DNA from: Clostridium hydrogeniformans DSM 21757 | GTDB lineage: Bacteria; Bacillota; Clostridia; Clostridiales; Clostridiaceae | Reading direction: 5' to 3' | NCBI RefSeq assembly: GCF_000686705.1 | Contig: NZ_JMLJ01000003.1 | Location: forward strand, 186,001-250,000 | Length of the DNA: 64,000 bases | Shown here: in pieces, positions 35,710 to 45,170 of the stretch | How positions within the stretch are numbered: the stretch's first letter is position 1 | How the letters are laid out: every line of letters starts with the position of its first letter | Notes under the pieces: model-generated | Told to the model about the DNA's origin: nothing | The model's database searches: none | Seen by the model: the letters and a program-made list of their open reading frames with translations, nothing else | Program-made: the position numbers and the translations under genes

Positions 35710-36222
35710 CTATACTATCTCCCTTCCCATATAAGTTCTTAGCTTACTTAATCCCTTATTCAAGTAGGTCTTTACTGTCCCCTCTGGAATCTCTAAAACC
35801 ATGGCAACTTCCTTTATAGTTAAGTCATTAAAATATTTTAATATAATTACTCTTTTTAACTTCTCCTCTAGTTTATCTATTGAATATAATAAATCTAACT
35901 TTTCCTCCATATTCTTCTCTGTTATTGGTATATTATTTAATACCTCTTCCTTTAAATAAACTACATTATTCTTTTTCTTCATTAAACTTATAGCATTATT
36001 AATTAATATCCTAGTAAGCCAGGTATTAAAATACTTAGGCTCCTTTAATGTATTTATTGATATATAAGCCTTATATACAGTATCTTGAATTATATCTAAG
36101 GCATCTTCCTTATTTTTCACATAAGCAAAGGCAGTTCTATATAGCTGCTCTTTTCTATTGTTTATTAAAGAAAGAAAAGCCTCCTCATCCCCCTCTATTG
36201 CTAGTTTAACTATATCCTTCAT
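35710..36222 (-). CDS. ECF RNA polymerase sigma factor
   Basis: 170 aa from the ATG at 36222 (MKDIVKLAIEGDEEAF), preceded by GGGGAGGA; the upstream in-frame start at 36246 is not needed. Region 2 includes AFAYVKNKEDALDIIQDTVYKAY, and region 4 includes LTIKEVAMVLEIPEGTVKTYLNKGLSKLR, as in SigV/SigW-like ECF factors. It directs transcription of stress or envelope genes and usually its own operon. The partner anti-sigma factor follows immediately. No clear -35 AAC / -10 CGT autoregulatory promoter stands out upstream. Confidence 0.92.
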   Translation of the reverse strand: MKDIVKLAIEGDEEAFLSLINNRKEQLYRTAFAYVKNKEDALDIIQDTVYKAYISINTLKEPKYFNTWLTRILINNAISLMKKKNNVVYLKEEVLNNIPITEKNMEEKLDLLYSIDKLEEKLKRVIILKYFNDLTIKEVAMVLEIPEGTVKTYLNKGLSKLRTYMGREIV

Positions 36223-36363
36223 AAGTCCTCCCCTTCTAGAAAACAATTACTAGTAACTTTTTCTTACACCCATTAGACTTCATATATATGTAAAGAGTTT
36301 TATTTTTCCATACAATTTTAAAAATTATTTTATATATTTTCCCTGTTTTTACTCATAAAAAAA

Positions 36364-36387
36364 CTTCAACTCATAATTGAATTGAAG
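36364..36387 (-). terminator. Terminator of the MazG-like gene
   Basis: On the minus strand CTTCAATTC pairs with GAGTTGAAG and is followed by seven Ts. Confidence 0.8.
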
Positions 36388-36445
36388 CATTTATCCTATT
36401 TAAAAATTCATAGGGTTTCTTCTGATTTTATAATTCCATCTTAAA

Positions 36446-36760
36446 TTAAAGTTCTGTATACTTCTTACTTGATCCCCTTGCTTTCTCCACTGGATATTTC
36501 TTTTCATTCTTATCCATCTTTTTATTTATTATTTCTTCTATATCTACATTTAAAGAATCTGCCATATGAACGCAATAAACCAATACATCTGCTAACTCAT
36601 CACATACTTCTTTTTTATTATAATTATTATCCCATAGAAAATGCTCTAATAATTCTCCAGATTCTATATTTATAGCTTTAGCTAAATTCTCTGGAGTATG
36701 GAACTGAGCCCAATCTCTTTCATCCTTAAATTTTCTTATTCTCTCTATTGTTTCTTTCAT
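36446..36760 (-). CDS. MazG-like nucleotide pyrophosphohydrolase
   Basis: 104 aa, all-alpha NTP-PPase fold. The metal-binding acidic motifs ESGELLEHF (EExxE-type, about 34-42) and DELADVLVY (about 54-62) are present. Length and the C-terminal KYPVEKARGSSKKY match the small RS21-C6/MazG-like group that hydrolyses dCTP or other non-canonical dNTPs to monophosphate and pyrophosphate (housecleaning). It stands 47 bp downstream of the TetB(P)-like gene on the same strand and may be co-transcribed with it. Confidence 0.88.
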   Translation of the reverse strand: MKETIERIRKFKDERDWAQFHTPENLAKAINIESGELLEHFLWDNNYNKKEVCDELADVLVYCVHMADSLNVDIEEIINKKMDKNEKKYPVEKARGSSKKYTEL

Positions 36761-36847
36761 ATCTAGTTTTCCTTCTCTCTTATTATATCAATATTAAACT
36801 TATAAAGTAGATTTTAAAATAAACTTATTATAGAAATTTTATATAAA

Positions 36848-38800
36848 CTAATCTCTAATTACATTTAGTTTATGAAGTAAGTATTCTTTTTTATTTAAAG
36901 GATCATAAGTGCTTCTCTCACGAACTTTAGCCTCCTCTATAATTATCTCCGTGTAGCCATAAAATCTTGTTAAAAACATTCCTTTTCCTCCTGTGTATGA
37001 GGCAATCTTCATCTTATATTCTTTTGAATTCTCTACTGGAATAAGTCCATTTATTAAAAATTCTTCACCCTCAATAATTGGATTATTGAATTCTGCTCTC
37101 ATTGTTTCTAAATCCCATAGGGCCTTGCTTAATACCTCTTGAGGAATTCTAAGTTCAAATTCATGTATAGGCTCTAAAAGCTTAGTTCCTGCCTTATATA
37201 AAGCTTCCATAAAAACCATAGGGGTTAAATCCCTAAAGTCTGCTGGAGTACTAACAGGACTTGAGAATTCACTAAAGGTAAGGGTTACCTTTATGTCAGT
37301 GACCTCCCATCCAAATAATCCTTGCTTACTAGTTTTAAGAACAGCCTCCTCAATAGCATTTTGAAAGGACTTAGGTAAAAATCCTGTTGTAACTTCTGAA
37401 ATATATTTTAATCCTTCTCCCCTTTCTAAGGGTTCTATTTTAAGTCCTACACTTGCCCAGAAGGGATTAAACTTTTCTCTCATATACATTGTGGCTGTGC
37501 CAATACTCTTAGGAGTTTCTTTGTATATGGTTTGAATATTTGAGAATTTTACTTTTATTCCATAGTTATCATTTAGTATGGAACTTAAAATTTCCATTTG
37601 AACTTCCCCAAATAAGTTTACATAAATATCTTTTTCATTCTCATCTCTTCCAAGCTCTAATAATGGATCTTCTTCTGTAAGAAGTGTTAAGGCTTTAAAT
37701 AATTCATTATTCTCTTCTTTATTAATAGAAGATATTTTAGTTTTTAATGTGGGCCTCGCTATTGATATACTCTTTATTCTATGATTGGGAGCTCCAATAA
37801 CATCCCCAACTTTAAAACTTGTAAGTCCATATAAGACTCCAATATCTCCAGCATATATGGTAGATACTTCAATAGGCTTACCATTCTCTATGGCATTAAT
37901 TTTTTTAACCTTTTCTACTCTGTCATTATTAAAGACCTCTATTTTTTCTCTCACAGATAGCTTACCTTTAAATAATCTTATATAAACCTTCTTTTCCTTT
38001 GTTTCTGTCCTTTCAATTTTAAAGACTACTCCTGATAAATCTCCTTCATAGTCTTCACTAGAGAATGGTAAATACTTAGATATGCCATTTAATAAATCTT
38101 TAATTCCAACTCCGATTGATGCTGCACCAGAAAACACTGGATATAAATTTCCTTCCCTTGAATACTTAAAAAGTTTTTCTTCTATTTCCTCTACTTTGTG
38201 ATTTACTCCACTTACATATTCATCTAAAAACTCTTCATCTAAATCTGATAAAACATCAATAGCATTGTCTATTATATTTTCTTTAAATGTATGATTTACA
38301 GAGACTTCCCTGCCTCCTTCACTATAAATCTCTTGTAATTTTACAATCTTACTACACATAGTTTTCTTTATTTCATTAAAAACCTTAGTAAAGTTTGCTC
38401 CCACCCTATCTAACTTATTTATAAAAATTATTGTTGGTATTCCTAATTTTCTTAAGGTGTTAAATAGTATTCTTGTTTGAGATTGAATCCCTTCTACTGC
38501 TGATACAACTAATATTGCCCCATCTAAAACACTTAAAGAACGCTCAACCTCTGAAATAAAATCTACATGTCCTGGGGTGTCAATAAGATTCACTTTAACA
38601 TTATTAAAGGTAAAGGATGTAGCTGATGACTTAATTGTAATTCCCCTCTTACGTTCAAGATCCATAGAATCTGTTTGAGTATTTCCTAGATCTACACTCC
38701 CAATATTCTTTATTACCCCACTATAATATAAAAGATTTTCAGTTGTAGTGGTTTTTCCTGCATCAACGTGGGCTACAATTCCTATATTAATTATTTTCAT
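36848..38800 (-). CDS. TetB(P)-like tetracycline-resistance ribosomal protection protein
   Basis: 650 aa from the ATG at 38800, 6 nt after GGAGGG; an ATG at 38806 touches the SD. EF-G-like GTPase: AHVDAGKTT (G1), ERKRGITIK (G2), DTPGH (G3), NKLD (G4). The domain IV loop SSPVSTPADFR is the signature of ribosomal-protection proteins, which displace tetracycline from the 30S decoding site. From memory the N-terminus is very close to TetB(P) of C. perfringens plasmids, here without a neighbouring tetA(P) efflux gene. A ~990-bp leader with terminators and small ORFs suggests drug-inducible attenuation. Whether it confers resistance is not shown by sequence alone. Confidence 0.88.
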   Translation of the reverse strand: MKIINIGIVAHVDAGKTTTTENLLYYSGVIKNIGSVDLGNTQTDSMDLERKRGITIKSSATSFTFNNVKVNLIDTPGHVDFISEVERSLSVLDGAILVVSAVEGIQSQTRILFNTLRKLGIPTIIFINKLDRVGANFTKVFNEIKKTMCSKIVKLQEIYSEGGREVSVNHTFKENIIDNAIDVLSDLDEEFLDEYVSGVNHKVEEIEEKLFKYSREGNLYPVFSGAASIGVGIKDLLNGISKYLPFSSEDYEGDLSGVVFKIERTETKEKKVYIRLFKGKLSVREKIEVFNNDRVEKVKKINAIENGKPIEVSTIYAGDIGVLYGLTSFKVGDVIGAPNHRIKSISIARPTLKTKISSINKEENNELFKALTLLTEEDPLLELGRDENEKDIYVNLFGEVQMEILSSILNDNYGIKVKFSNIQTIYKETPKSIGTATMYMREKFNPFWASVGLKIEPLERGEGLKYISEVTTGFLPKSFQNAIEEAVLKTSKQGLFGWEVTDIKVTLTFSEFSSPVSTPADFRDLTPMVFMEALYKAGTKLLEPIHEFELRIPQEVLSKALWDLETMRAEFNNPIIEGEEFLINGLIPVENSKEYKMKIASYTGGKGMFLTRFYGYTEIIIEEAKVRERSTYDPLNKKEYLLHKLNVIRD

Positions 38801-38852
38801 ATACATCCCTCCTATTACTTTTCTTTTTTATATAATGCTTATTTATTTTCAT
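38787..38852 (-). promoter_or_regulatory. Candidate 21-codon leader ORF overlapping the TetB(P)-like start
   Basis: ATG at 38852 preceded by GGAGTG. It encodes MKINKHYIKKKSNRRDVYEN plus one Asn and ends inside the main gene, whose SD and ATG lie within it in another frame. Translating ribosomes would sweep the main SD, a layout that can couple or attenuate expression. Very basic peptide, reminiscent of Tet leader peptides. Unproven. Confidence 0.45.
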
Positions 38853-38875
38853 TAAAATAATCACTCCAAAATAAA

Positions 38876-38911
38876 AAGGCTCTAAATGAACACAAGTTCA
38901 CTTACAACCTT
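38876..38911 (-). terminator. Putative attenuator hairpin upstream of the TetB(P)-like gene
   Basis: On the minus strand AAGG-(4)-AAGTGAAC-TTGT-GTTCATTT-(4)-CCTT followed by TTTATTTT. It lies about 75 nt before the start codon and downstream of no other gene, so it would stop leader transcription. Confidence 0.6.
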
Positions 38912-38990
38912 AAAAGTTATTTCCTAAATATAAATATGAGACATAAGACTTTAATTTACTAATCTTAAATTAAAAATATAGTTATAGTAA

Positions 38991-39053
38991 TTTAAAGTAA
39001 AAATTTAATTTATTCAATGATTAAAACTCTAAACGTAAGGGTTTTACTTTAAA
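38991..39053. repeat. 12-bp inverted repeat in the TetB(P)-like leader
   Basis: TTTAAAGTAAAA (38991-39002) and TTTTACTTTAAA (39042-39053) are perfect complements with a 39-nt loop; a candidate alternative RNA structure. Confidence 0.5.
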
Positions 39054-39144
39054 CATTAAACTATACACCTATCTTTTATAGGAACCTCCCCTAAATATCA
39101 ATCCCTTAAAAGGTGTGATATTTTTTAGTTTATCCTAGTAAAAA

Positions 39145-39169
39145 ATAGGCTTTATATTAAAAACCCTAT
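39145..39169 (-). terminator. Weak terminator-like hairpin in the same leader
   Basis: On the minus strand ATAGGGTTT pairs with AAAGCCTAT (one mismatch) followed by six Ts. Confidence 0.4.
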
Positions 39170-39324
39170 AGTTAAAACTTCAATTTATAAATTATTTCAC
39201 TTAAAAAAACTACTATCAGATAAATCCATATATAAACTACTATTAGTATATCTATATATTTTAAGATACTTAAACTAAAATCTTATATTATATCTATAAA
39301 TGTAGCAAAAGTAGGCATTAAAAA

Positions 39325-39345
39325 AACCGTGTTTAGAACACGGTT
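39325..39345 (-). terminator. Strong intrinsic terminator inside the 990-bp gap
   Basis: On the minus strand AACCGTGTT-CTA-AACACGGTT runs directly into seven Ts, a model intrinsic terminator. AGGAGG sits immediately before the stem. It is 450 bp after the LuxR-type regulator stop and 525 bp before the TetB(P)-like gene. It may end the regulator transcript, a small RNA, or act as the first attenuator of the resistance gene. Confidence 0.85.
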
Positions 39346-39508
39346 CCTCCTACTATGCAAATAAGGTGTAACATGCTCATTTAATACTGATTACCCTTAA
39401 AAGCATTATAATAATATAGTAGCAACTAATAATTAATTGCACTACAAACAAACCTTGAATAATCAAGATTTTAAACAATACTTTTAAGAATAATCCTTAT
39501 TTAATTAG

Positions 39509-39535
39509 TTAATTACAAACTACCTCTTTTTGCAT
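39509..39535 (-). promoter_or_regulatory. Candidate 8-codon leader peptide ORF (MQKEVVCN)
   Basis: ATG at 39535 with AAAGGTG 8 nt upstream, TAA at 39509. It lies 165 nt before the strong terminator at 39325-39345 on the same strand. The rest of 39346-39794 is AT-rich and shows nothing else I can support. Confidence 0.35.
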
Positions 39536-39794
39536 ATTAACAACACCTTTACATTTATATTTTCATATTTATATTTAGGCTTATATAGTTCTCTACAATA
39601 ATAATATATATTACTACTAAGATTAAATATTAGCATCGTAAAGATTATAACTCAGTTTAATTATAATAAAGTAAAAACCAATTCTACATTAGTTTTTCCT
39701 TTATTTAAATATATTATAGACAAAATGGAATATATTTTCAATGTATTTTTTTCCAAACATTAATTGCTACTTTATTAAACTTATATTTAAATAC

Positions 39795-42368
39795 TTACCA
39801 TATTCCAAGGTTTTTAGCAGCTTCAATGGCTGACACCCTGTTATTAACCTGAAGCTTACCATATATATTAATTATATGAGATTTAACTGTGGCTAATGAA
39901 ATACATAAAGTCTCTGCTATCTCTTTATTTGAAGCGCCCTTGGCTATTTCATTAAGAACATCCATCTCTCTTTCACTTAATATAGTTTGAGATCCTATTT
40001 TACATATCTTCAATACTTCTTTATAATGTAATTTTTCTCTTACATTTAAAGAGTTATATAACTCATTATTATATTCTTTTATTACCTTAACTACGGTTTC
40101 ATCTTGCAGATAATATGGCTGGAGTATTTTATTTTCATAACTATAGAATATTGCTTCTCTAAAAAGATTTATTACTTCTCTTTTATTCCCTTTATTATCA
40201 TATATGATTTTTATTTTACAAAGGGATGCTTGTACTATTTTCATCTTTATTTTGTTTCTACGAGAATAACTTAAGATCTCATCTACTAACTTAATTCCTT
40301 CCTCTACCTTTCCTTTACTATATAATATATTTGCATATAAAAGTTTACTCTCTAAGGTTTTATATTTTTCCTCTATGGTTTCATATGAATTTATAAACTC
40401 TTCAATATACTCTCCTGAAAGTTTATTTTTCTTAAAAACATAATTTAAAATTAAAGATATATATAATGTATTTTTATAACTTTCCATATTCATAAGCTCT
40501 CTTAATAAGACCATAGCTTCTTCATATTCTCCAATAATGAACTTATATTCTGCTAAATTATATTTATATGCTCTATCCAATGAAAGAGATGCCTCTGAAA
40601 AATTTCTATTAACACTCTCCAAAGACTTCTTTGCTGCTTCTATATTCATTTGTTTTAAATATACACCAGTTATACCTATATAAAAGCTTATTGATAGCAT
40701 AAAACTTTTTTCATCTTTACCCTTTATTTTCTCCATCTCTTCATAAAATTCTATGCATTTATTGAACTCTCCCATTTCCTCAAATATATAGGATTTAATA
40801 CTAAAAGCAAAGAAATCTATATATGAATTAGAAAAAGATTTAGAATAGCTTATAGCCTCCTCTATATATTCTAATGTCTCTTTGTACTTACAATTAATAC
40901 ATAAAAAAGAAGCATCCTTAATTAAAATAAAAGCTTTAGTTATATCTTTTAATGGTAGCTTATGAATTTCAGAAATTGACATTATAGAAGAATCATCAAT
41001 TTTTAGGTTATCTTCTATAAGTAAATTTGAAAGCCTAAAGGCTGAATATCTAAGATCCTCACTTATATTCCCCTCAAGCATACCGTATAACTCTCTACAC
41101 TTATTAAATTCCATATTCACGTAGTGATAAAAAAAACTTTGGTAGGAAAAGTCTGGATTTTCAATAATAGATGATATGGGAATTCTATCTACATAAGAAA
41201 ATAGTGTTATATTTTCTGGCTGTTCTAAAATTAGTTTCATAGCCTCTTCATAATTTTTCCCTAGAATTAGTTGATGTATAGCTTCCTTATAATCTCCAAT
41301 ATCCTTTAGAATATATGCTACCTTTTTATGATATTCAAGCTTAACTTTTCTACTAAGCTCATTAAATCTACCTATTAGATATTCTCTTAAAATATTATGA
41401 TATCTATAAATACCACTTTCTTCATCTATACATATTATTAAAATATTTTTTTCCATAAGATTATTAAGTATTTTATTGTACCTTATATCATCTAAAAGCC
41501 TATTACAAATTTCTTCATTAAAATATGACAGCATAGATGTAAAAACTAAAAATCTTTTTTCTTCCTCATCTAAAAACTCATAAATTTCCTTTGTTAAATA
41601 TTCTCCTAAAAGCTTATTATTAAGATTTAATTTACTTATTTCCTTTTTAATATTCCCTACTTTAGCTGTAGCAATAAGTTGCATTCCACCTATCCATCCT
41701 TCGGAAACCTCACTTATATAATTAGCAGTATCCTCGTCTAACCTTAACTTTAAAGTATTATTTAAAAACTTTACTCCATCATTTAATGAAAATTTTAAGT
41801 CATCATCATCTATTATAAGAAGATTTCCCTCCATACTTAAAGCAGCTAAATATAGATTAGGATCATACCTAGTAATAATTATTATATGGATATTGCTAGG
41901 AGCGTTATTTAAAAAGAATTCTATGGTACTTAATAAAAAATCATCAGTAATATAATAAAAGTCATCAAAAGTTATATAAATATCCTTTTCCCCTTCTAGC
42001 TTGTTAATTAAAAGGGTTATTAGTTTTTCTATATTATCCTTTTTTATATTAGATTCATGGATAGACACAAATTCTTCTCTTGATTCCCCTAGATACTCGC
42101 CTATTATTTCTATAAAATAACTCCAAAATATAAAAACATTATTACAGCTCTCATCAAAGGATATCCATCTTAAATTTTTTATTCCTCTCTCCTTAACAAA
42201 AGATGTAATTAAAGTAGTTTTACCAGCTCCTGCTCCTCCTTTAACTAGTGTAACCTTATATTCATTTATTTTATCTAATTTTGAAAAAAGTTTTTCCCTA
42301 AGTATATAATCTCTTCTTGGTTCAGGTATTTTTAATCTAGTTAACATCAAAATCATTTTATTATTCAT
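39795..42368 (-). CDS. MalT-like (LAL) LuxR-family transcriptional regulator
   Basis: 857 aa. An N-terminal STAND-type ATPase has Walker [11 protein letters not shown] (about 38-47) and a DDFYYI-like Walker B. A long helical TPR-like middle (about 400-760) is suited to ligand or protein sensing. The C-terminal LuxR helix-turn-helix is [20 protein letters not shown], then [13 protein letters not shown] and the tail [11 protein letters not shown]. These are ATP-dependent activators such as MalT. It starts 26 bp after the second ABC-2 permease gene and so is probably the last gene of that operon, controlling it or responding to its cargo (inference). Confidence 0.9.
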   Translation of the reverse strand: MNNKMILMLTRLKIPEPRRDYILREKLFSKLDKINEYKVTLVKGGAGAGKTTLITSFVKERGIKNLRWISFDESCNNVFIFWSYFIEIIGEYLGESREEFVSIHESNIKKDNIEKLITLLINKLEGEKDIYITFDDFYYITDDFLLSTIEFFLNNAPSNIHIIIITRYDPNLYLAALSMEGNLLIIDDDDLKFSLNDGVKFLNNTLKLRLDEDTANYISEVSEGWIGGMQLIATAKVGNIKKEISKLNLNNKLLGEYLTKEIYEFLDEEEKRFLVFTSMLSYFNEEICNRLLDDIRYNKILNNLMEKNILIICIDEESGIYRYHNILREYLIGRFNELSRKVKLEYHKKVAYILKDIGDYKEAIHQLILGKNYEEAMKLILEQPENITLFSYVDRIPISSIIENPDFSYQSFFYHYVNMEFNKCRELYGMLEGNISEDLRYSAFRLSNLLIEDNLKIDDSSIMSISEIHKLPLKDITKAFILIKDASFLCINCKYKETLEYIEEAISYSKSFSNSYIDFFAFSIKSYIFEEMGEFNKCIEFYEEMEKIKGKDEKSFMLSISFYIGITGVYLKQMNIEAAKKSLESVNRNFSEASLSLDRAYKYNLAEYKFIIGEYEEAMVLLRELMNMESYKNTLYISLILNYVFKKNKLSGEYIEEFINSYETIEEKYKTLESKLLYANILYSKGKVEEGIKLVDEILSYSRRNKIKMKIVQASLCKIKIIYDNKGNKREVINLFREAIFYSYENKILQPYYLQDETVVKVIKEYNNELYNSLNVREKLHYKEVLKICKIGSQTILSEREMDVLNEIAKGASNKEIAETLCISLATVKSHIINIYGKLQVNNRVSAIEAAKNLGIW

Positions 42369-42394
42369 AGCATCACCCTTAGGAATATTTTACA

Positions 42395-43372
42395 TTAATC
42401 TTTTCTAACTATATAGTCCTTTTTTATTTTTAGAGTGGCTATTATATAAAATCCAATTGATATGATAATTACATAAAAAAGTTCAGGAATCATAGAATAT
42501 ACTTCCCTTTTCCCTTCTAATCCTTGTACAAAACTTAAAATACTTTTCTGTGGTAATATCCATAAAGCACTTTCAAGTATTTTATTTCTCTTCTCAAAAG
42601 AATAAAAACTCCCAGCAAGAATAGTGGTTAAAATCACAATGGCAGATCCCATCATATTGGTCTTATCTGATACCTTAATTAAGGAATTAAGAAACATAGC
42701 AAAAGACACTCCTAAAGAAATAACTATACTAAGAATTACAGCATATTGTATTAGGCTAAAACCTATATTAAATCCCAAAATCCCCTTCATCACAGTAAGT
42801 ATAAAGAATGAAGGAAGAAAAATTAATAAAAATACCACTATAAAATGCGATAACATATATTTAAAAAGAGATACTGGAGATGCAATTATTCTTTCTATTT
42901 GTTTTAGTTCCATATCATCTCCTAAGGTGAACATATATAATATACTTTGAAGAAGCAAAAACATTAAAAGATAACCTATAATATTAGTCCCTACCCCTCT
43001 TATATCTTTACTTTCAGGTTTGAACTCCTTAGGATTTTTAATAAAAGCCTCTAAGATTTCTTTAAACTCTTCACCCTTTATAGTATTAACTTCATATTCA
43101 CCATGCCCTTTATCAACTATAACTCCATCATATTTTCCAAGGAGTAACTCAGAGGTAGGTGGCTCATTGCTCATAATATTGATTTTTATATAATTTGACT
43201 TAAACATCTCTTCACTTTTATTAGTAACTAAAGCTATATTTCCCTTTAGCTCTAAACTTGAGGTTAATAATACTGCTAAATATATTGAAACCATAGTTAA
43301 TATTAAAGAGGTAATAATATACTCTTTTCTACTACTAATTCTGTAATAATTATTTTTAATAAAACTTAACAT
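42395..43372 (-). CDS. ABC-2 type transporter permease
   Basis: 325 aa. One N-terminal membrane segment (about 19-38), a ~100-residue extracellular section, then five C-terminal segments (about 130-320), the YhgE/ABC-2 membrane topology. It overlaps the end of the upstream permease gene by 7 bp. With that second permease and the ATPase at 44125, it forms a heteromeric exporter of unknown substrate. Drug, lipid or peptide export is usual for this type. Confidence 0.85.
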   Translation of the reverse strand: MLSFIKNNYYRISSRKEYIITSLILTMVSIYLAVLLTSSLELKGNIALVTNKSEEMFKSNYIKINIMSNEPPTSELLLGKYDGVIVDKGHGEYEVNTIKGEEFKEILEAFIKNPKEFKPESKDIRGVGTNIIGYLLMFLLLQSILYMFTLGDDMELKQIERIIASPVSLFKYMLSHFIVVFLLIFLPSFFILTVMKGILGFNIGFSLIQYAVILSIVISLGVSFAMFLNSLIKVSDKTNMMGSAIVILTTILAGSFYSFEKRNKILESALWILPQKSILSFVQGLEGKREVYSMIPELFYVIIISIGFYIIATLKIKKDYIVRKD

Positions 43373-44112
43373 ATATAATCCTCCTCCTTGTAAAATATCC
43401 TACACAATAATAGAGCTATTATAGATAGTAAAATTAATATATATAATGTAGGCATATAATATGAAAAATCTCTATCATATATGACCTTAAATATATTAGT
43501 AATAAGCCATTTTACAGGAGATATATAACTTAGTTTTTCCATTCTTTCTCCAAAACCATCTAACCTAAAGAATAGTCCTCCTAATATTCCAAATATATTT
43601 ATTACAATGCTTAAAACCTGGTTTGCAGTATTCTCACTTTTAAAAATAATACAAAATAATACTCCAAGTATTGAAACAAACCCTTCAAAAACCCCTAATA
43701 TCAAGAGGATATAAATTATATTTTCACCTCCAAAATTAACATTCAAAGTTAGATTTAGTAGTGCTATTACTAAAAAGTGGCATATACATGAAAATAAAGC
43801 TGTAGCTAATATTTTTGAAATATAGATGTTACTTTTAGGAAGTGGAGAATAGATTATTCTCATATTTCCTTTTTTTATTTTCTCTTCCATAAAACTATTG
43901 GCAGCTAAGGTTGATGTATTTAAAGCCATATAAATTATTATTGATATGCCATAATAATCATAAGATGTAATTTCCTTACCATAATTACCACTACTTAAAA
44001 ATCCAAAAATAGCTGCAAGTAAAAAAGGAAAAACTGTACTATAAAAAATCCACATGGGGTTAATTAATAAATTTAAAAAATCTCTCTTAAATATCTGTAG
44101 AAACTTATACAT
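43366..44112 (-). CDS. ABC-2 type transporter permease
   Basis: 248 aa with six hydrophobic segments, typical of the DrrB/NatB-like ABC-2 permeases (MYKFLQIFKRDFLNLLINPM.. start, GxFFRLDGFGERMEKLSYISP near the C-terminus). The gene lies 12 bp after the ATPase gene and overlaps the next permease gene by 7 bp, so all three are one translation-linked operon. Function as for its partner; substrate unknown. Confidence 0.86.
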   Translation of the reverse strand: MYKFLQIFKRDFLNLLINPMWIFYSTVFPFLLAAIFGFLSSGNYGKEITSYDYYGISIIIYMALNTSTLAANSFMEEKIKKGNMRIIYSPLPKSNIYISKILATALFSCICHFLVIALLNLTLNVNFGGENIIYILLILGVFEGFVSILGVLFCIIFKSENTANQVLSIVINIFGILGGLFFRLDGFGERMEKLSYISPVKWLITNIFKVIYDRDFSYYMPTLYILILLSIIALLLCRIFYKEEDYIC

Positions 44113-44124
44113 ATGTCCCCCTCC

Positions 44125-45063
44125 TTAGTCCCTTAATGTCTTTCCTGTCAAATTTAAAAATACAGTTTCAAGACTAGCCTCTTCTCTACTTAAGTTAATT
44201 ATTTTAACAGAATTATTTACTAAAATATCTATAAGTTTATCTAAATTTTCTATTGAGCTTATGGTTGTAATCTCAATCTTTCCTTCCTTTATTAGAACAT
44301 CCTTTACTCCTTCAACATTATAAAATTCTTCTATATTTATCTTATCTAATCCCTCTCCCTCAATAAGAAATTTCTTAGAATTTAATATTTCTTCTTTAAG
44401 TTTTTCTTTTGTTCCTGAAGCTATTATTTCTCCCTTATCCATTATAATAATCCTAGTTGATATCTCCTCAACCTCCTCCATATAATGTGTGGTGTAAATA
44501 ATAGTCATTCCCTTCTCTCTCATTCTCTTTACTGATTTTAAAATATGATTTCTAGATTGAGGATCTATTCCCACAGTAGGTTCATCCATTATAAGAATCT
44601 CTGGATGATGAGCTATAGCACAAGCAATATTAAGCCTTCTCTTCATTCCTCCTGAAAATGTGCTAACCTTATCCTTAGCCCTTTCTGTAAGACCTGCAAA
44701 TTCAAGGGCTTCCCTAGTCCTTTCTTGGAGTTCCTTTCCTCTTAACCCATAAAGGGAAGCAAAGAACTTAATATTTTTTTCTGCTGAAATATCTTCATAC
44801 AATGATATATCTTGAGGTACTATTCCAAGATACTTTTTAAACACCTTATCTCCCTTTTCTAATTTTCTATCCTTATAAAATATTTCTCCCCCTTCATATC
44901 CTAATGCCCCTGTAAGAATATTAATAGTAGTACTTTTTCCTGCCCCATTAGGACCTAAAAAACAGAAAATCTCTCCCTTATTAACTTCAAAAGATATTCC
45001 TTTAATAATCTTATTTCCTTTATAGCTTTTTTCTAAATTATTTACTTTAATAATACTGTCCAT
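44125..45063 (-). CDS. ABC transporter ATP-binding protein
   Basis: 312 aa. Walker A GPNGAGKST (about 36-44), Q-loop VPQDISLYED, signature FSGGMKRRLN, Walker B ILIMDEPTVGID and H-loop TTHYMEE, followed by a ~90-residue C-terminal regulatory extension. It belongs to the DrrA/CcmA drug-export type that pairs with ABC-2 permeases. First gene of the operon; ATG with SD AAAGGAGATG. A hairpin with eight Ts and a short ORF precede it, suggesting that expression depends on read-through. Confidence 0.92.
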   Translation of the reverse strand: MDSIIKVNNLEKSYKGNKIIKGISFEVNKGEIFCFLGPNGAGKSTTINILTGALGYEGGEIFYKDRKLEKGDKVFKKYLGIVPQDISLYEDISAEKNIKFFASLYGLRGKELQERTREALEFAGLTERAKDKVSTFSGGMKRRLNIACAIAHHPEILIMDEPTVGIDPQSRNHILKSVKRMREKGMTIIYTTHYMEEVEEISTRIIIMDKGEIIASGTKEKLKEEILNSKKFLIEGEGLDKINIEEFYNVEGVKDVLIKEGKIEITTISSIENLDKLIDILVNNSVKIINLSREEASLETVFLNLTGKTLRD

Positions 45064-45112
45064 ATAGAATCATCTCCTTTGTAATAATTCTATAATTTAA
45101 ACAAAAAAAATA

Positions 45113-45132
45113 AATCAACCAAAAGGTTGATT
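45113..45132 (-). terminator. Leader terminator (attenuator) of the ABC-2 operon
   Basis: On the minus strand AATCAACC-TTTT-GGTTGATT followed after two bases by eight Ts, 50 nt before the first gene's ATG. No upstream minus-strand gene is close enough to need it (next one ends at 46052, with a plus-strand gene in between), so it should act on the operon's own leader. Confidence 0.75.
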
Positions 45133-45143
45133 CTTTTATCTTA

Positions 45144-45170
45144 CTACTCCTCATATAAACTAAAACTCAT
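45144..45170 (-). promoter_or_regulatory. Candidate 8-codon leader peptide ORF (MSFSLYEE)
   Basis: ATG at 45170 with GGGGG 4 nt upstream, TAG at 45144, only 11 nt before the terminator stem at 45132. A uORF immediately followed by an intrinsic terminator is the layout of ribosome-mediated attenuation of resistance genes. Confidence 0.45.

Noticed and set aside
39325-39360. T-box riboswitch (GGAGGAACCGTG next to a terminator resembles AGGGTGGNACCGCG)
   Set aside because: The essential TGG that pairs with the tRNA acceptor end is absent, no specifier stem could be drawn upstream, and no synthetase or amino-acid gene follows.
44960-45155. Longer upstream frame (MRSSKIKES...) running through the attenuator hairpin into the ABC gene
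   Set aside because: Its ATG lies inside the better-supported 8-codon uORF and has no SD.
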